Shown one piece after another: positions 1-7,787 of a DNA stretch of 64,000 bases (position 1 is its first letter; each line of letters opens with the position of its first letter). A program made the translations under genes and the position numbers. Source of the stretch: Dehalococcoidia bacterium UBA2158 (GTDB taxonomy: Bacteria > Chloroflexota > Dehalococcoidia > Lucifugimonadales > UBA3495). The notes under the pieces were generated by a model that was not told where the DNA came from, did not search any database, and worked only from the letters and a program-made list of their open reading frames with translations. The stretch spans positions 58,307 to 122,306 of the forward strand of contig DCWQ01000050.1 in NCBI GenBank assembly GCA_002328185.1, read 5' to 3'.

Positions 1-402
1 TTCTTCGGCAGGAACTTCCTTTTCCGGAGCAACTTCTTCTGCAGGAGCATCGTCGGCAGGAGCGTCATCAGCCGGAACTTCGGCAACTGCGACGGGAGCA
101 ACGGCGGGGGCGTTTTCTGGTTCGCCAGATTTTTTGGTGGCGGTGCTGTGGTTGAGAGTTCGCTCCATGAGGCCGTTCTGGTCCATTATCCTGGCAACGG
201 CGTCGGAGGGAATCGCGCCCATGCTGAGCCAATGAGCGGCGCGCTCGGTCTTCAAAGTTACTGCGGGGGGATCCGCCATGGGATCGTAGTTGCCGATCCA
301 CTCAAGGTAAGAGCCGTCCCTGGGAGCGGTGATGTCCGCAACCACTATCCTGTAAGAAGGGTGGCCTTTTTTGCCAACCCTAGCAAGCCGAATCCGAATC
401 AT
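1..402 (-). CDS. rpsP: 30S ribosomal protein S16, truncated by window edge
   Basis: S16 binds 16S rRNA early in 30S subunit assembly. Reading down from ATG at 402 gives the family opening MIRIRLARVGKKGHPSYRI, then WIGNYDP near residues 35-41 and the AIPSDAVARIM helix near 63-73. The S16 domain is over by about residue 85. The frame stays open to the left edge as an acidic tail rich in Ala, Pro, Glu and Asp (from about residue 95, with repeats of PADDA/PAEE type), so at least 134 residues are present against about 80-90 usual for S16. An AGGAG lies at 415-419, 12 nt before the start. It has its own promoter (452-480). The 3' end is outside the window. Confidence 0.93.
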   Translation of the reverse strand, partial: MIRIRLARVGKKGHPSYRIVVADITAPRDGSYLEWIGNYDPMADPPAVTLKTERAAHWLSMGAIPSDAVARIMDQNGLMERTLNHSTATKKSGEPENAPAVAPVAVAEVPADDAPADDAPAEEVAPEKEVPAEE

Positions 403-451
403 CTAAGTTCTATTCTCCTGGGTGCCCTAATTGCGGCTCCCATGCCTGGCG

Positions 452-480
452 ATTTTACGGCTGCGCAAATTCATTGTCAA
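452..480 (-). promoter_or_regulatory. Sigma-70-type promoter of rpsP
   Basis: On the minus strand TTGACA (480-475) is followed after exactly 17 bp by TAAAAT (457-452). Transcription would start near 445, about 43 nt before the rpsP ATG. It lies downstream of the intrinsic terminator at 563-585, so rpsP need not depend on the upstream transcript. Confidence 0.75.
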
Positions 481-562
481 ACGGTCGACGCCTATTTTCC
501 GTGCTTTGGGGTAGGCGTTACACGACTGCTCACTGGGTAATTATCTAGGTGGTCTAAAAACC

Positions 563-585
563 AAAAAAGCCGGCGAAGTCGCCGG
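563..585 (-). terminator. Intrinsic terminator of the RNA upstream of rpsP
   Basis: On the minus strand a CCGGCG/CGCCGG stem (585-580 with 575-570, loop of 4) is followed by six U (568-563). Its 5' arm overlaps a second possible hairpin formed by 604-599 with 587-582 (CCGGGC/GCCCGG), so the two stems exclude each other like a terminator and an antiterminator. Confidence 0.75.
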
Positions 586-714
586 GCAAAAGAATCGGGC
601 CCGGCCAACTCTGGGTTGCTTTTTTCGCCCTACTAGGTACAAACCGGGGTCGAGGGGCGATGGTAGACATTGGCCTGGGCCCGACGTACGGGGTTTTCTA
701 TTTCGAGCTAAACG

Positions 715-786
715 CTACGAAATGATCACCTCGTCGTGTCCAGACTGATGCCTACCATCGCCCCTGCGTATTAAACTATCATCCAT
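715..786 (-). CDS. Short 23-codon ORF with perfect ribosome binding site, putative leader or small protein
   Basis: ATG at 786 is preceded by AAGGAGGTG (802-794), a near-perfect anti-16S match, 8 nt upstream of the start. Translation starts MDDSLIRRGDGRHQ and ends at TAG 717-715. It is hydrophilic, without a signal or membrane segment, and resembles no peptide I know. Codons 8-12 lie within the 5' arm of the 13-bp stem (752-764), so a translating ribosome would open that stem. This arrangement suggests a regulatory leader peptide or a dual-function RNA. Translation itself is inferred. Confidence 0.45.
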   Translation of the reverse strand: MDDSLIRRGDGRHQSGHDEVIIS

Positions 787-829
787 AAACCTTCACCTCC
801 TTCATTTATTCCCGCCAAGCGGTTAAGGT

Positions 830-859
830 ATTTTAGCAACAGCTATTTTTCAGTGTCAA
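830..859 (-). promoter_or_regulatory. Strong sigma-70-type promoter of the structured RNA
   Basis: TTGACA (859-854) and TAAAAT (835-830) are separated by 18 bp on the minus strand. Start of transcription is expected near 822, about 36 nt before the short ORF at 786. Confidence 0.75.
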
Positions 860-956
860 GACAATTATTCCTACATGACGACGGATTATGTCAGCTAAGC
901 CCTTCCCCAGACACTGAATACCAGCCTATCGAATCGAGCTCAAGGTCTACTGTTTC

Positions 957-1913
957 ATGCGCCTCGTCTTCATGGGCACCCCCACATTCGCCGTCCCTGT
1001 GCTCGCCGGTCTAACGGATCTGGACGGGAGCGAGGTGGTGGCGGTCTACACACCGCCTGACCGGCCCGCCGGACGGGGCAGGAAGGCCCAGTCATCACCG
1101 GTGAAAGACTTCGCGGTTGAACACGGCCTCGAGATCAAACAGCCGGCCAACTTCCGCTCCGCTGAAGTCCAGGCCGAGTTGGCGGCGCTACAGCCGGACG
1201 CGATCATCATCGCCGCCTACGGCAAGCTGTTGCCCAAACCGGTCCTCTACGTAGCGCCACTGGGTTGCCTGAACATCCACCCGTCACTGCTGCCCCGGCA
1301 CCGCGGCCCGTCTCCAGTCGCAACGACGATCCTGAATGGCGATCAAGTTACCGGTGTGACCATCATGTTGCTGGACGAAGGAATGGACACCGGCCCGCTG
1401 ATCGCCCAGCACGAGTTCTTTCTGAAGGGCAGCGAAACGACAGACGAACTGACGACGGCCCTCTTTAAACTTGGCGGGAAACTACTTGAAGAAAGCCTTC
1501 CCCAATGGCAGTCCGGAGAGTTGCTGTCCGAGCCCCAGGACGAATCGTTGGTCTCTGTCACACGAAAACTTGAGCGGGCTGATGGGTTGGCGGACTGGAC
1601 GCTAACCGCCGACGAACTGGAACGGCGGGCAAGGGCGTTCACCCCTTGGCCGGGCCTTTATACAACCTGGGAAGGCAGCGGACTGAAACTTGTCTCGGTC
1701 GCATATGTAGCCTCCGATTCCGCAGGTTTCGAGCCGGGAACGGTGGTCGGGACAGATCATCCCGATCTTCCAGCGGCCGTGGCGACCAGCAAGGGTTTCC
1801 TAGGATTGAAAGTTGTCCAACTCGAGGGGAAAAGGGCTGTCGACCTCAAGGATTTTCTCAACGGTTCTCCAGATTTTATCGGCGCACAACTATCGGGCCC
1901 AGCACATACATAG
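957..1913 (+). CDS. fmt: Methionyl-tRNA formyltransferase
   Basis: Transfers a formyl group from 10-formyl-tetrahydrofolate to Met-tRNA(fMet) for translation initiation. The 318-residue length is normal. The N-terminal Rossmann-like domain starts MRLVFMGTPTFAVPVL. The catalytic region is NIHPSLLPRHRGPSPV (about residues 106-121, with catalytic Asn106 and His108), followed by the conserved Asp in LLDEGMDTGPL (about 144). The C-terminal domain contains the usual WxG block (PWPGLYTTW). The upstream AAGG is a weak ribosome site. A def gene is the common neighbour but is not seen here. Confidence 0.95.
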   Translation: MRLVFMGTPTFAVPVLAGLTDLDGSEVVAVYTPPDRPAGRGRKAQSSPVKDFAVEHGLEIKQPANFRSAEVQAELAALQPDAIIIAAYGKLLPKPVLYVAPLGCLNIHPSLLPRHRGPSPVATTILNGDQVTGVTIMLLDEGMDTGPLIAQHEFFLKGSETTDELTTALFKLGGKLLEESLPQWQSGELLSEPQDESLVSVTRKLERADGLADWTLTADELERRARAFTPWPGLYTTWEGSGLKLVSVAYVASDSAGFEPGTVVGTDHPDLPAAVATSKGFLGLKVVQLEGKRAVDLKDFLNGSPDFIGAQLSGPAHT

Positions 1914-1983
1914 GGGCATGCCCTGCCCCTATGTCAGCAGAACCCTAAGGTCCTGCTGGAAATACACGACAGGAGAAATACCC

Positions 1984-2943
1984 ATGGCTCAAGCAACTTC
2001 CCGGCAGATACCCGACGAGGCCCAAGTTTTAGGCTGGATGGAGTCCCTCAGCAACTGGGGACGCTGGGGCGACGACGACCAGCTCGGCTGTCTCAACCTG
2101 ATTACGCCGGCCAAACGCCAGCAGGCGGCGGCTTTGGTGCAAGACGGTATCCCGGTGAGCTGCGCCCGCCCCATCAGCACCGACATGCACGCCGACGTCA
2201 CGTTCCAGGTGCAGCGGTTCATGGTGGACAGCGGCGAAGGGCGGAACGAGGACTCCACTGAGCGGCAGTACACTCGCCGGGGGGCCGCCGAGTTCATCGG
2301 CATGGTGTTCCACGGCCAGAGCATCACCCATATCGACGCCATGTCCCACTACTCCTGGCAGGGGCATCTGTACAACGGAAAGCCGGCCCAGATGATCACC
2401 TCGCGGGAGGGCGCCCAGACCCATTCGATAGAGGCGGCCTACTCGGGCATCGTCACCCGGGGCGTGCTTCTGGACCTGCCAAAACTGCGGGGAGTCGATT
2501 ACCTGGACCCCATGGAGCCGGTGATGCCAGTGGACCTTCTGGAGGCCGAAGAGGCCCAGGGAGTCAAGTTGGAAGAGGGAGACATACTTCTGGTCCGCAC
2601 CGGCAACTACAAGATGCGATTGGACAACCCTCCCGCAAGGGCTTTGGAGCCCATGACGGCCTGTCAGGTGGCCTGCACGCCGTTATTCAAGGAGCGCGGT
2701 ATCGCCATGTTGGGCACCGACACCTCCAACGACTTCCGGCCGTCCCACTACGGCACGATAGGATCTCCGCTCCATACCGTGTGTCTGGTCACCCTGGGCC
2801 TGTGGCTGATTGACAACGCCAACCTGGAAGAACTAGCCGCGGCCTGCGCCCAACGCAACCGCTACGAGTTCATGCTGACCTTGGCGCCCCTCCGACTCCG
2901 CAATGTGACCGGGTCGCCGGTTAGCCCCATCGCGTTGTTTTAA
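1984..2943 (+). CDS. Cyclase-family metal-dependent hydrolase
   Basis: 319 residues of the cyclase/kynurenine-formamidase-like family, which hydrolyses amide, lactone or ester bonds with a metal. The start at 1984 is chosen because AGGAGA lies 7 nt upstream; the frame is open further up but without a ribosome site. The metal-binding signature appears as HGQSITHIDAMSH (residues 110-122); the more common form is HxGTHxDxxxH, so Gly-Thr is replaced by Ile-Thr. A LLVRTGNY block and LGTDTSND near the C terminus are typical of the family. Substrate is unknown. It follows fmt by 70 bp. Confidence 0.8.
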   Translation: MAQATSRQIPDEAQVLGWMESLSNWGRWGDDDQLGCLNLITPAKRQQAAALVQDGIPVSCARPISTDMHADVTFQVQRFMVDSGEGRNEDSTERQYTRRGAAEFIGMVFHGQSITHIDAMSHYSWQGHLYNGKPAQMITSREGAQTHSIEAAYSGIVTRGVLLDLPKLRGVDYLDPMEPVMPVDLLEAEEAQGVKLEEGDILLVRTGNYKMRLDNPPARALEPMTACQVACTPLFKERGIAMLGTDTSNDFRPSHYGTIGSPLHTVCLVTLGLWLIDNANLEELAAACAQRNRYEFMLTLAPLRLRNVTGSPVSPIALF

Positions 2944-3283
2944 GGGAAGGGAGCCTGGCAGGACAAATCAAATGGGCGGGAGTGATCTCGTCCTTTTGTC
3001 GTTTATGGCCTTTCTTCGAAGGAATACCATTTCACTGTGCCCCCTATTTCCGCTCATGGTGAGCCTGTTGAACCACCTCTGCGGGTAATTCCCGTTTTCT
3101 TGCAAATGAGTTTGGCAGAGCAGGTCCGTCGACAGACTCAGGACGAGCGTCTTCGGGGGGTTGCCATTCCGGCGAAGTCTGGAATCCACGCAAGCCAACT
3201 CTGACAGTTATTGGATGACTTGCTAAGGAGTGTCGCCCCCACCCTAACCCTCCCGCGTTGCGACGGTGAGGGGATAATAACCC
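2944..3283. repeat. Gene-free spacer with extragenic repeats
   Basis: 340 bp between two convergent genes. It holds a degenerate GTCGACAGACTCAGGACGAGCG element (about 3128-3149), an imperfect palindrome CCATTCCGGCGAAGTCTGGA (about 3164-3183) and a CCCTAACCCTCCCGC / GGTGAGGGG segment (about 3241-3274). All three resemble repeats seen in other spacers of this window. No ORF with a ribosome site was found. Confidence 0.5.
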
Positions 3284-4582
3284 CTATCTAACGAATGGCA
3301 CGAACCGCCCGATCATGATCGTGAAGAATGACGAACCGAGCAAGATTGCTCCAATGATGAGTAGGGTCAGGGAGGGGCCGACGAACCCATCGATCAACTG
3401 AGACACGAAGGAGACCAGGATATCGGTGCCCAGGCTAGTTATTTCTGGCGGCACGTCCGAGACCTTATCGGCGCCTGCCTCGATGACGCCGGTCAGTCTA
3501 TCGGGGACTTCGCTTTCGGCAATCTTGCCCGCCGCGAAGAAGAACACCCCGTTGATCGATAGGGCAACACCAGGCCACCGCAGCATGCCGGAAAGCTTGG
3601 GGAAGAAGACCAGGCCCATGACAACCGCGCCGCCAATCACCATGATCAGCGAAGTGAGATTACCAAAGTTGTTGGCCCTGGAGATCCAGTCCCTTCCGGT
3701 TTCAATGTCTTCTCTGATCTCAGCTTCTGTGGTGCCGTCATCCCATTCAGCCAATTGATGAATGAGGTCGAAGCGGTCGCCCTCGATCAAGTCTTCCCGC
3801 ACCGCGTTGATCGCCTCGTCCATAAGTGGTTCGGTCAAGAACCGGGCCGACACCTTCAGCATACCCAGAGTTTCGCCGGCCTCAAATGGCCCTCGCAACG
3901 CCTCGCGGTTGTTCTCTACGAGTTGGGTGGTTTCAGCATCGAGGTTGCTAGACACCAGCAACAGATCAAACGCCGAAGCGAAGACCAACTGGCGGCAGAG
4001 GGGATCCAGGGCCTCTAGGGACGGGACCGAAGTGGGGACTTCGCCGTTGGCCAGCCCCTCGAACCTCTGAAGGAACCGATTAGACAAGTCGGTCACCGCA
4101 GTGGCCGAGCAGGCGCTGATGCCCGGGTCCTTCACTTGAAGCTTGTCGATCCGGCTGTCCATGTAAGCGAACATGACCGGTTTCACGTTGTTGAGGGGCT
4201 CGGTCAGCTCAACATAGGCCTCAAGCACGTCTACATCCTCATTGATGTAGTCGACTGTGCGGTCGATGGAACCTTCTACCTGCGACTGGATGTATTCGGG
4301 AGGCAAGATATCCCGCAGCAGGCCCACGATCTCGTCATGACTGACGACCTGAATGTTGCCCAGGAACTCGGAGGTCTTGTCACTCAGTTCATCGTCGAGC
4401 AACACTTTATTGTAGATACGGTTATAGGTGCCCTCAGCGGCGATGGTGGTCTTGTAAAAATCGGCGCTTTGGAGTTTCTCGGAGAAGTTATTTAGGACCA
4501 GCAAGGAAAGAGACCCAATGAAGATGACAACACCGAGCACCAGACCTACCCCGGGGCGAAGTATCGAAATTAAACAGCCCAT
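3284..4582 (-). CDS. Membrane-anchored protein of unknown function
   Basis: 432 residues. One hydrophobic segment near the N terminus (about 10-32, GVGLVLGVVIFIGSLSLLVL) is followed by about 270 mostly soluble, acidic residues and then two or three C-terminal membrane segments (about 300-322, 330-350 and 395-425). The soluble part would lie outside the cytoplasm. I recognise no catalytic motif. Two Cys residues in the middle (about 157 and 195) could form a disulfide. It is monocistronic and followed by the repeat-containing spacer. Confidence 0.6.
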   Translation of the reverse strand: MGCLISILRPGVGLVLGVVIFIGSLSLLVLNNFSEKLQSADFYKTTIAAEGTYNRIYNKVLLDDELSDKTSEFLGNIQVVSHDEIVGLLRDILPPEYIQSQVEGSIDRTVDYINEDVDVLEAYVELTEPLNNVKPVMFAYMDSRIDKLQVKDPGISACSATAVTDLSNRFLQRFEGLANGEVPTSVPSLEALDPLCRQLVFASAFDLLLVSSNLDAETTQLVENNREALRGPFEAGETLGMLKVSARFLTEPLMDEAINAVREDLIEGDRFDLIHQLAEWDDGTTEAEIREDIETGRDWISRANNFGNLTSLIMVIGGAVVMGLVFFPKLSGMLRWPGVALSINGVFFFAAGKIAESEVPDRLTGVIEAGADKVSDVPPEITSLGTDILVSFVSQLIDGFVGPSLTLLIIGAILLGSSFFTIMIGRFVPFVR

Positions 4583-4715
4583 ATCTAGCCTAGTGTCCTC
4601 TGATTAGTCATGCCCGAGGTCCCCGTTTCTAGCCAGACTAAGATGATGATTTTCACCGATTTTAGCAAGGGTAAATAGTTGACACACGCCCCTTGTCATG
4701 GCCCCTTCGGAGCAA

Positions 4716-4747
4716 TAAAACGGCCCGGCGCGATTCTGCGCCGGGCC
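4716..4747 (-). terminator. Intrinsic terminator downstream of htpX
   Basis: Perfect 10-bp stem GGCCCGGCGC (4722-4731) with GCGCCGGGCC (4738-4747), six-base loop. Read on the minus strand it is followed by a U-rich TTTTATT. Confidence 0.75.
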
Positions 4748-4761
4748 TATCATTTTGGCTT

Positions 4762-4818
4762 AATAAGCGGGCTGGTAGTTCGGCTTGATGCCCTGGAGGC
4801 GCTTGATCCGCTCTTCTA
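4762..4818 (-). pseudogene. Remnant second copy of the htpX 3' end
   Basis: Just after the htpX stop, minus-strand reading in another frame gives EERIKRLQGIKPNYQPAY then a stop. This repeats the end of HtpX (EERIKRLQSIKPNY) and extends it by four residues. The two DNA copies start at 4776 and 4823 (period 47 bp) and differ at about 4 of 41 positions. It looks like the tail of a second, diverged htpX allele left by recombination. Confidence 0.6.
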
Positions 4819-5664
4819 CTAGTAGTTGGGTTTGATGCTCTGAAGGCGCTTGATCCGCTCTTCCATAGGAGGGTGTGTGGAGAACAACTTGGTCATATTG
4901 GCGCGCCGAAGCGGGTTCACTATAAACAGATGTGAGGCCCCTTCAGCCACTTTCATCGGCTGGTCCTGCGAGGCCAACTCCAGTTTTTGGAGCGCGCTTG
5001 CCAGAGCCAACGGTTCGCCCGATGTGTGCGCGCCGGTGGCGTCCGCCTGGTACTCCCTGGTCCGGGAGATCGCGGCCCGCACCATGCCGGCCGCGATGGG
5101 CATCACGATGGCGACGATCAGCAGTCCGATGAAGTTGTTGTCCCGGCCCCGGCCGCCCATCCCGCCGAACATTGCCGATATCTGGGCAAACATGGCCAGC
5201 ATAGATATGGCCCCTGCGACAGTTGCAACCATGGCCATGATCAGGGTGTCCCGGTTGCCGACATGGGCCATCTCATGGGCCAGCACGCCGCCCAATTCCT
5301 GCCGGTTCAAGATCCGCCGGATGCCGGTGGTGACTGCCACCGTGGCGTGGTTGGGGTTCCGGCCCGTGGCGAAGGCATTGGGGGATTCCGAATCAATCTC
5401 GAAGACCTTTGGCATGGGCAGCCCAGCCAGCGACGCCTGTTCTCGGACGATGCTGTACAGCTCCCGGTCGTCGTTCTCAGTAACTTCGGTAGCATGGGTC
5501 ATCTTCAGAGCGATGCGGTCCGAGAACCAATAGGCGCTGAAGTTCATGATGATTGCCAGAACCAAGGCAAAAATTACGCCTGGGGCGCCGCCAAGTATGG
5601 CGCCCACCAACAGCAACAAAGCCGACATGATCATCATCAAGAAGAATGTTTTAACTGTATTCAT
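4819..5664 (-). CDS. htpX: HtpX-type membrane zinc metalloprotease (M48)
   Basis: Membrane-bound zinc endopeptidase that degrades damaged membrane proteins. ATG at 5664 gives the classic MNTVKTFFLM opening; a TTG at 5673 is in frame but GAGGGG is better spaced for the ATG. Two N-terminal membrane segments (about 5-25 and 28-46), zinc site HEMAH (130-134) with a third ligand Glu in TREYQADATGA (about 204), and two further membrane segments between. 281 residues, normal length. The C terminus ends at a TAG created beside a duplicated tail (see 4762-4818). A TATAAT -10 box lies at 5724-5719. Confidence 0.93.
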   Translation of the reverse strand: MNTVKTFFLMMIMSALLLLVGAILGGAPGVIFALVLAIIMNFSAYWFSDRIALKMTHATEVTENDDRELYSIVREQASLAGLPMPKVFEIDSESPNAFATGRNPNHATVAVTTGIRRILNRQELGGVLAHEMAHVGNRDTLIMAMVATVAGAISMLAMFAQISAMFGGMGGRGRDNNFIGLLIVAIVMPIAAGMVRAAISRTREYQADATGAHTSGEPLALASALQKLELASQDQPMKVAEGASHLFIVNPLRRANMTKLFSTHPPMEERIKRLQSIKPNY

Positions 5665-5718
5665 CGCGAACAAGACCCCTCACTTCAGAGACTGGCAGAA
5701 CCCGGCCAAGCTGCCCAA

Positions 5719-5724
5719 ATTATA
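5719..5724 (-). promoter_or_regulatory. -10 box of htpX
   Basis: A consensus TATAAT on the minus strand, 55 bp upstream of the htpX ATG. The -35 region is T-rich but poor. Confidence 0.45.
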
Positions 5725-5780
5725 GCATCATGCATGGGTGGGAAAAAATTTTACGCCAGCGTGGCCAGTCTCGGTTTCAA

Positions 5781-5809
5781 TTGACACTTTTGGAGCTTGG
5801 TGATATGTT
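5781..5809 (+). promoter_or_regulatory. Promoter of etfB-etfA
   Basis: TTGACA (5781-5786), 17 bp, TATGTT (5804-5809). Start of transcription near 5816, giving a ~56-nt leader to etfB. It is divergent from htpX. Confidence 0.65.
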
Positions 5810-5871
5810 TCACAAGGTTCCTGCAGACTCGTTTTCGGCCTTTAACCGGGCCGTTTGCCAATAGGAGAACA

Positions 5872-6672
5872 ATGGCTATCAAGATAGGTGTTCTGGCCAA
5901 ACAGGTGATTGACCCGGAGATGCCCATGGCCGCGTTCCGGATTGATGAGGGGTCCAAGAAAGTGGTCCCTCCGCCCAACATTCCCCCGGTCGTCAACGGG
6001 TTTGACGAGAACGCGGTGGAAGCCGCCCTCAAGATCAAGGACGCCCAGGAAGCCACGGTCACCGTGATCTCCACGGGCACTGAATTCGCCCTGGACGTGA
6101 TGAAGAAGCCGCTGTCCATGGGCGCCGACGAACTCGTCCTTTTACAGGACGACGCATTTCAAAACACCATCGACAGTTTCTTGACCGCCCAATTGCTGGC
6201 GGCAGCGATTCGCAAACTGGAAGGTTTCGACCTGATCATATGCGGACGTCAAGCCTCCGACTGGGACAATGCACAAGTGCCCCTGGGCGTGGCTGAGATT
6301 CTGGGCATATCCTCAATCTCCCTGGGCAAACAGGTTGATGTTGTCGACGGCGTGGTCCGGGTTGAAAGGATCATCGCCGACGGCTTTGAGGTTGTTGAAG
6401 CCCCCCTGCCGGCGCTGGTGACGGTGAGTAACGAACTGGGCCAGCCCCGGTACCCGACCCTGCGCGGCATCATGGCCGCCACCCGGAAGAAGCCCACTAT
6501 CTGGAGCGCCGCTGACCTGGGCATGGACGCTGCTGATTCGGCGTCACGCATCACCCTGCGAGACCTATTCGTCCCGGTCAGCGACCAAGACTGCGAGATC
6601 ATAGAGGGAGAGGACCCGGCCGATGCCGGCCGACTCCTGGCCCTGAAACTGCGGGAAGACAAGGTTATCTAA
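5872..6672 (+). CDS. etfB: Electron transfer flavoprotein, beta subunit
   Basis: With EtfA forms a soluble flavoprotein that passes electrons from acyl-CoA and similar dehydrogenases to the respiratory chain. ATG at 5872 has AGGAG 6 nt upstream and gives MAIKIGVLAKQVIDPEMP; the frame is open upstream but without support. The AMP/FAD-binding block CGRQASDWDNAQVPLGVAE (about 123-141) and the later ARKKP-type turn are typical. 266 residues, normal. etfA follows after 103 bp. Confidence 0.92.
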   Translation: MAIKIGVLAKQVIDPEMPMAAFRIDEGSKKVVPPPNIPPVVNGFDENAVEAALKIKDAQEATVTVISTGTEFALDVMKKPLSMGADELVLLQDDAFQNTIDSFLTAQLLAAAIRKLEGFDLIICGRQASDWDNAQVPLGVAEILGISSISLGKQVDVVDGVVRVERIIADGFEVVEAPLPALVTVSNELGQPRYPTLRGIMAATRKKPTIWSAADLGMDAADSASRITLRDLFVPVSDQDCEIIEGEDPADAGRLLALKLREDKVI

Positions 6673-6775
6673 CGCCCCTTCCTTCCCTTTGTTCATAGTT
6701 TCAAATACGACATAGACTTAAGTCTGAAGGTCCTTTGAGACCTGACGATTCATTCCAAAAGCACGGGAGGCCGTG

Positions 6776-7774
6776 ATGGCTGATGGCACTGGAGTACTGA
6801 TACTTGGCGACGCCTCGGGCGGAGAACTTGGCAGCACAACCCTCGAGTTGCTGGCAGCCGGACAGAAAATCGCCGCCGACCTAGGGGAAGAATTGTCAGT
6901 TGCCCTGCTGGGAGACACCCTGGACGCAGCGGCCCAAACGGCCATTGCCCACGGAGCCCAGAAGGTCTATTCGGTGAACCACCCTCTGCTGGCCGAATAT
7001 CAGGTCGACCTTCACCTGTCAGCAGTGGAAGCCCTGTGCAAAGAGACCAGCCCCCGAGTGGTGCTAGTGGCCCGCACCAACGAAGGTCGGGAATTGGCCC
7101 CAAGGTTGGCCTTCCGCCTGGGTGTCGGACTGGCCCAAGACTGTTTGGAAGTTTCGGTGGACCCTGCCGAGAAGAAACTACTGGCCAATCGGCCGGTGTA
7201 CGGCGGCAACGCCATCGCCGTGGTGAGTTGCGACCAGACCCCGCAGATCGCCGCCATCCGCCCCAAGGCCTACGAGTCCGCTACAGAAGACTCCTCACGC
7301 CAGGGCGAGGTTATCTCTTTCCCGGTGGAACTCGACGCCTCGATGGCCCTAACCAAGATAGTGGACACCGTGATCGAAGAAGCTGAAGGCATCAAATTGG
7401 AAGACGCCCACATCGTGATCTCCGGCGGACGCGGACTTGGCGGACCGGAACCCTTCGCCCACCTAGAAGAACTGGCCAAGATTATGGGCGGCACCGTCGG
7501 AGCATCCAGGGCGGCCGTGGACTCGGGCTGGGTGCCTTCGAGCTACCAGGTGGGGCTGACCGGCAAGACCATCACCCCCGACCTCTACATAATGGTGGCC
7601 ATCTCCGGTGCCAGCCAGCACATGGCCGGTTGCTCCGGGGCCAAGGTCATCGTGGCTATCAACAAGGACGCCGAGGCCAACATCTTCAAAGAGGCCCGCT
7701 ACGGGGTTGTCGGAGACTGGGAGACCGTTCTGCCGGCGCTGACCGCAGCATTGCGGGAATTGACTCAGGCCTAG
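6776..7774 (+). CDS. etfA: Electron transfer flavoprotein, alpha subunit
   Basis: Partner of EtfB, carrying most of the FAD site. The start is ATG 6776 with GGGAGG 5 nt upstream; a GTG at 6773 would be too close. The C-terminal FAD domain is clear: SGGRGLGGPEPFAHLEEL, GASRAAVDSGWVP, and YQVGLTGKTITPDLYI followed by GASQHMAGCSGA and VAINKDAEANIF. 332 residues, normal length. It ends 13 bp from the convergent panC. Confidence 0.93.
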   Translation: MADGTGVLILGDASGGELGSTTLELLAAGQKIAADLGEELSVALLGDTLDAAAQTAIAHGAQKVYSVNHPLLAEYQVDLHLSAVEALCKETSPRVVLVARTNEGRELAPRLAFRLGVGLAQDCLEVSVDPAEKKLLANRPVYGGNAIAVVSCDQTPQIAAIRPKAYESATEDSSRQGEVISFPVELDASMALTKIVDTVIEEAEGIKLEDAHIVISGGRGLGGPEPFAHLEELAKIMGGTVGASRAAVDSGWVPSSYQVGLTGKTITPDLYIMVAISGASQHMAGCSGAKVIVAINKDAEANIFKEARYGVVGDWETVLPALTAALRELTQA

Positions 7775-7787
7775 GCTCGCCGTCGAT

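Larger units (their letters stand above)
563..823 (-). ncRNA. Structured ~260-nt transcript with an internal short ORF, family unknown
   Basis: The ends are set by a strong promoter (830-859) and an intrinsic terminator (563-585), both on the minus strand. The core is a long rod: a perfect 13-bp closing stem, GGGGCGATGGTAG (764-752) with its complement (666-654), enclosing 85 nt. Further possible pairings inside include CTGG/CCAG and an ATTTCG/CGAAAT apical stem. I do not recognise it as SRP RNA (no GGAA-loop domain), tmRNA or RNase P RNA. A 6S-like rod is possible but the central bubble is not convincing. It may be a free small RNA, a dual-function RNA because of the ORF at 715-786, or a long leader that can read through into rpsP. 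Confidence 0.6.

Noticed and set aside
148..540. Plus-strand ORF of 130 codons at the left end
   Set aside because: It is the antisense shadow of rpsP, whose S16 motifs are unmistakable on the minus strand.
563..823. Interpretation of the upstream RNA as SRP or tmRNA
   Set aside because: No GGAA tetraloop domain of SRP RNA, and no tag-peptide frame ending in a hydrophobic-Ala-Ala pattern.
4987..5784. Plus-strand ORF of 265 codons over htpX
   Set aside because: His/Gln/Gly-rich antisense of a clear HtpX; no start signal.
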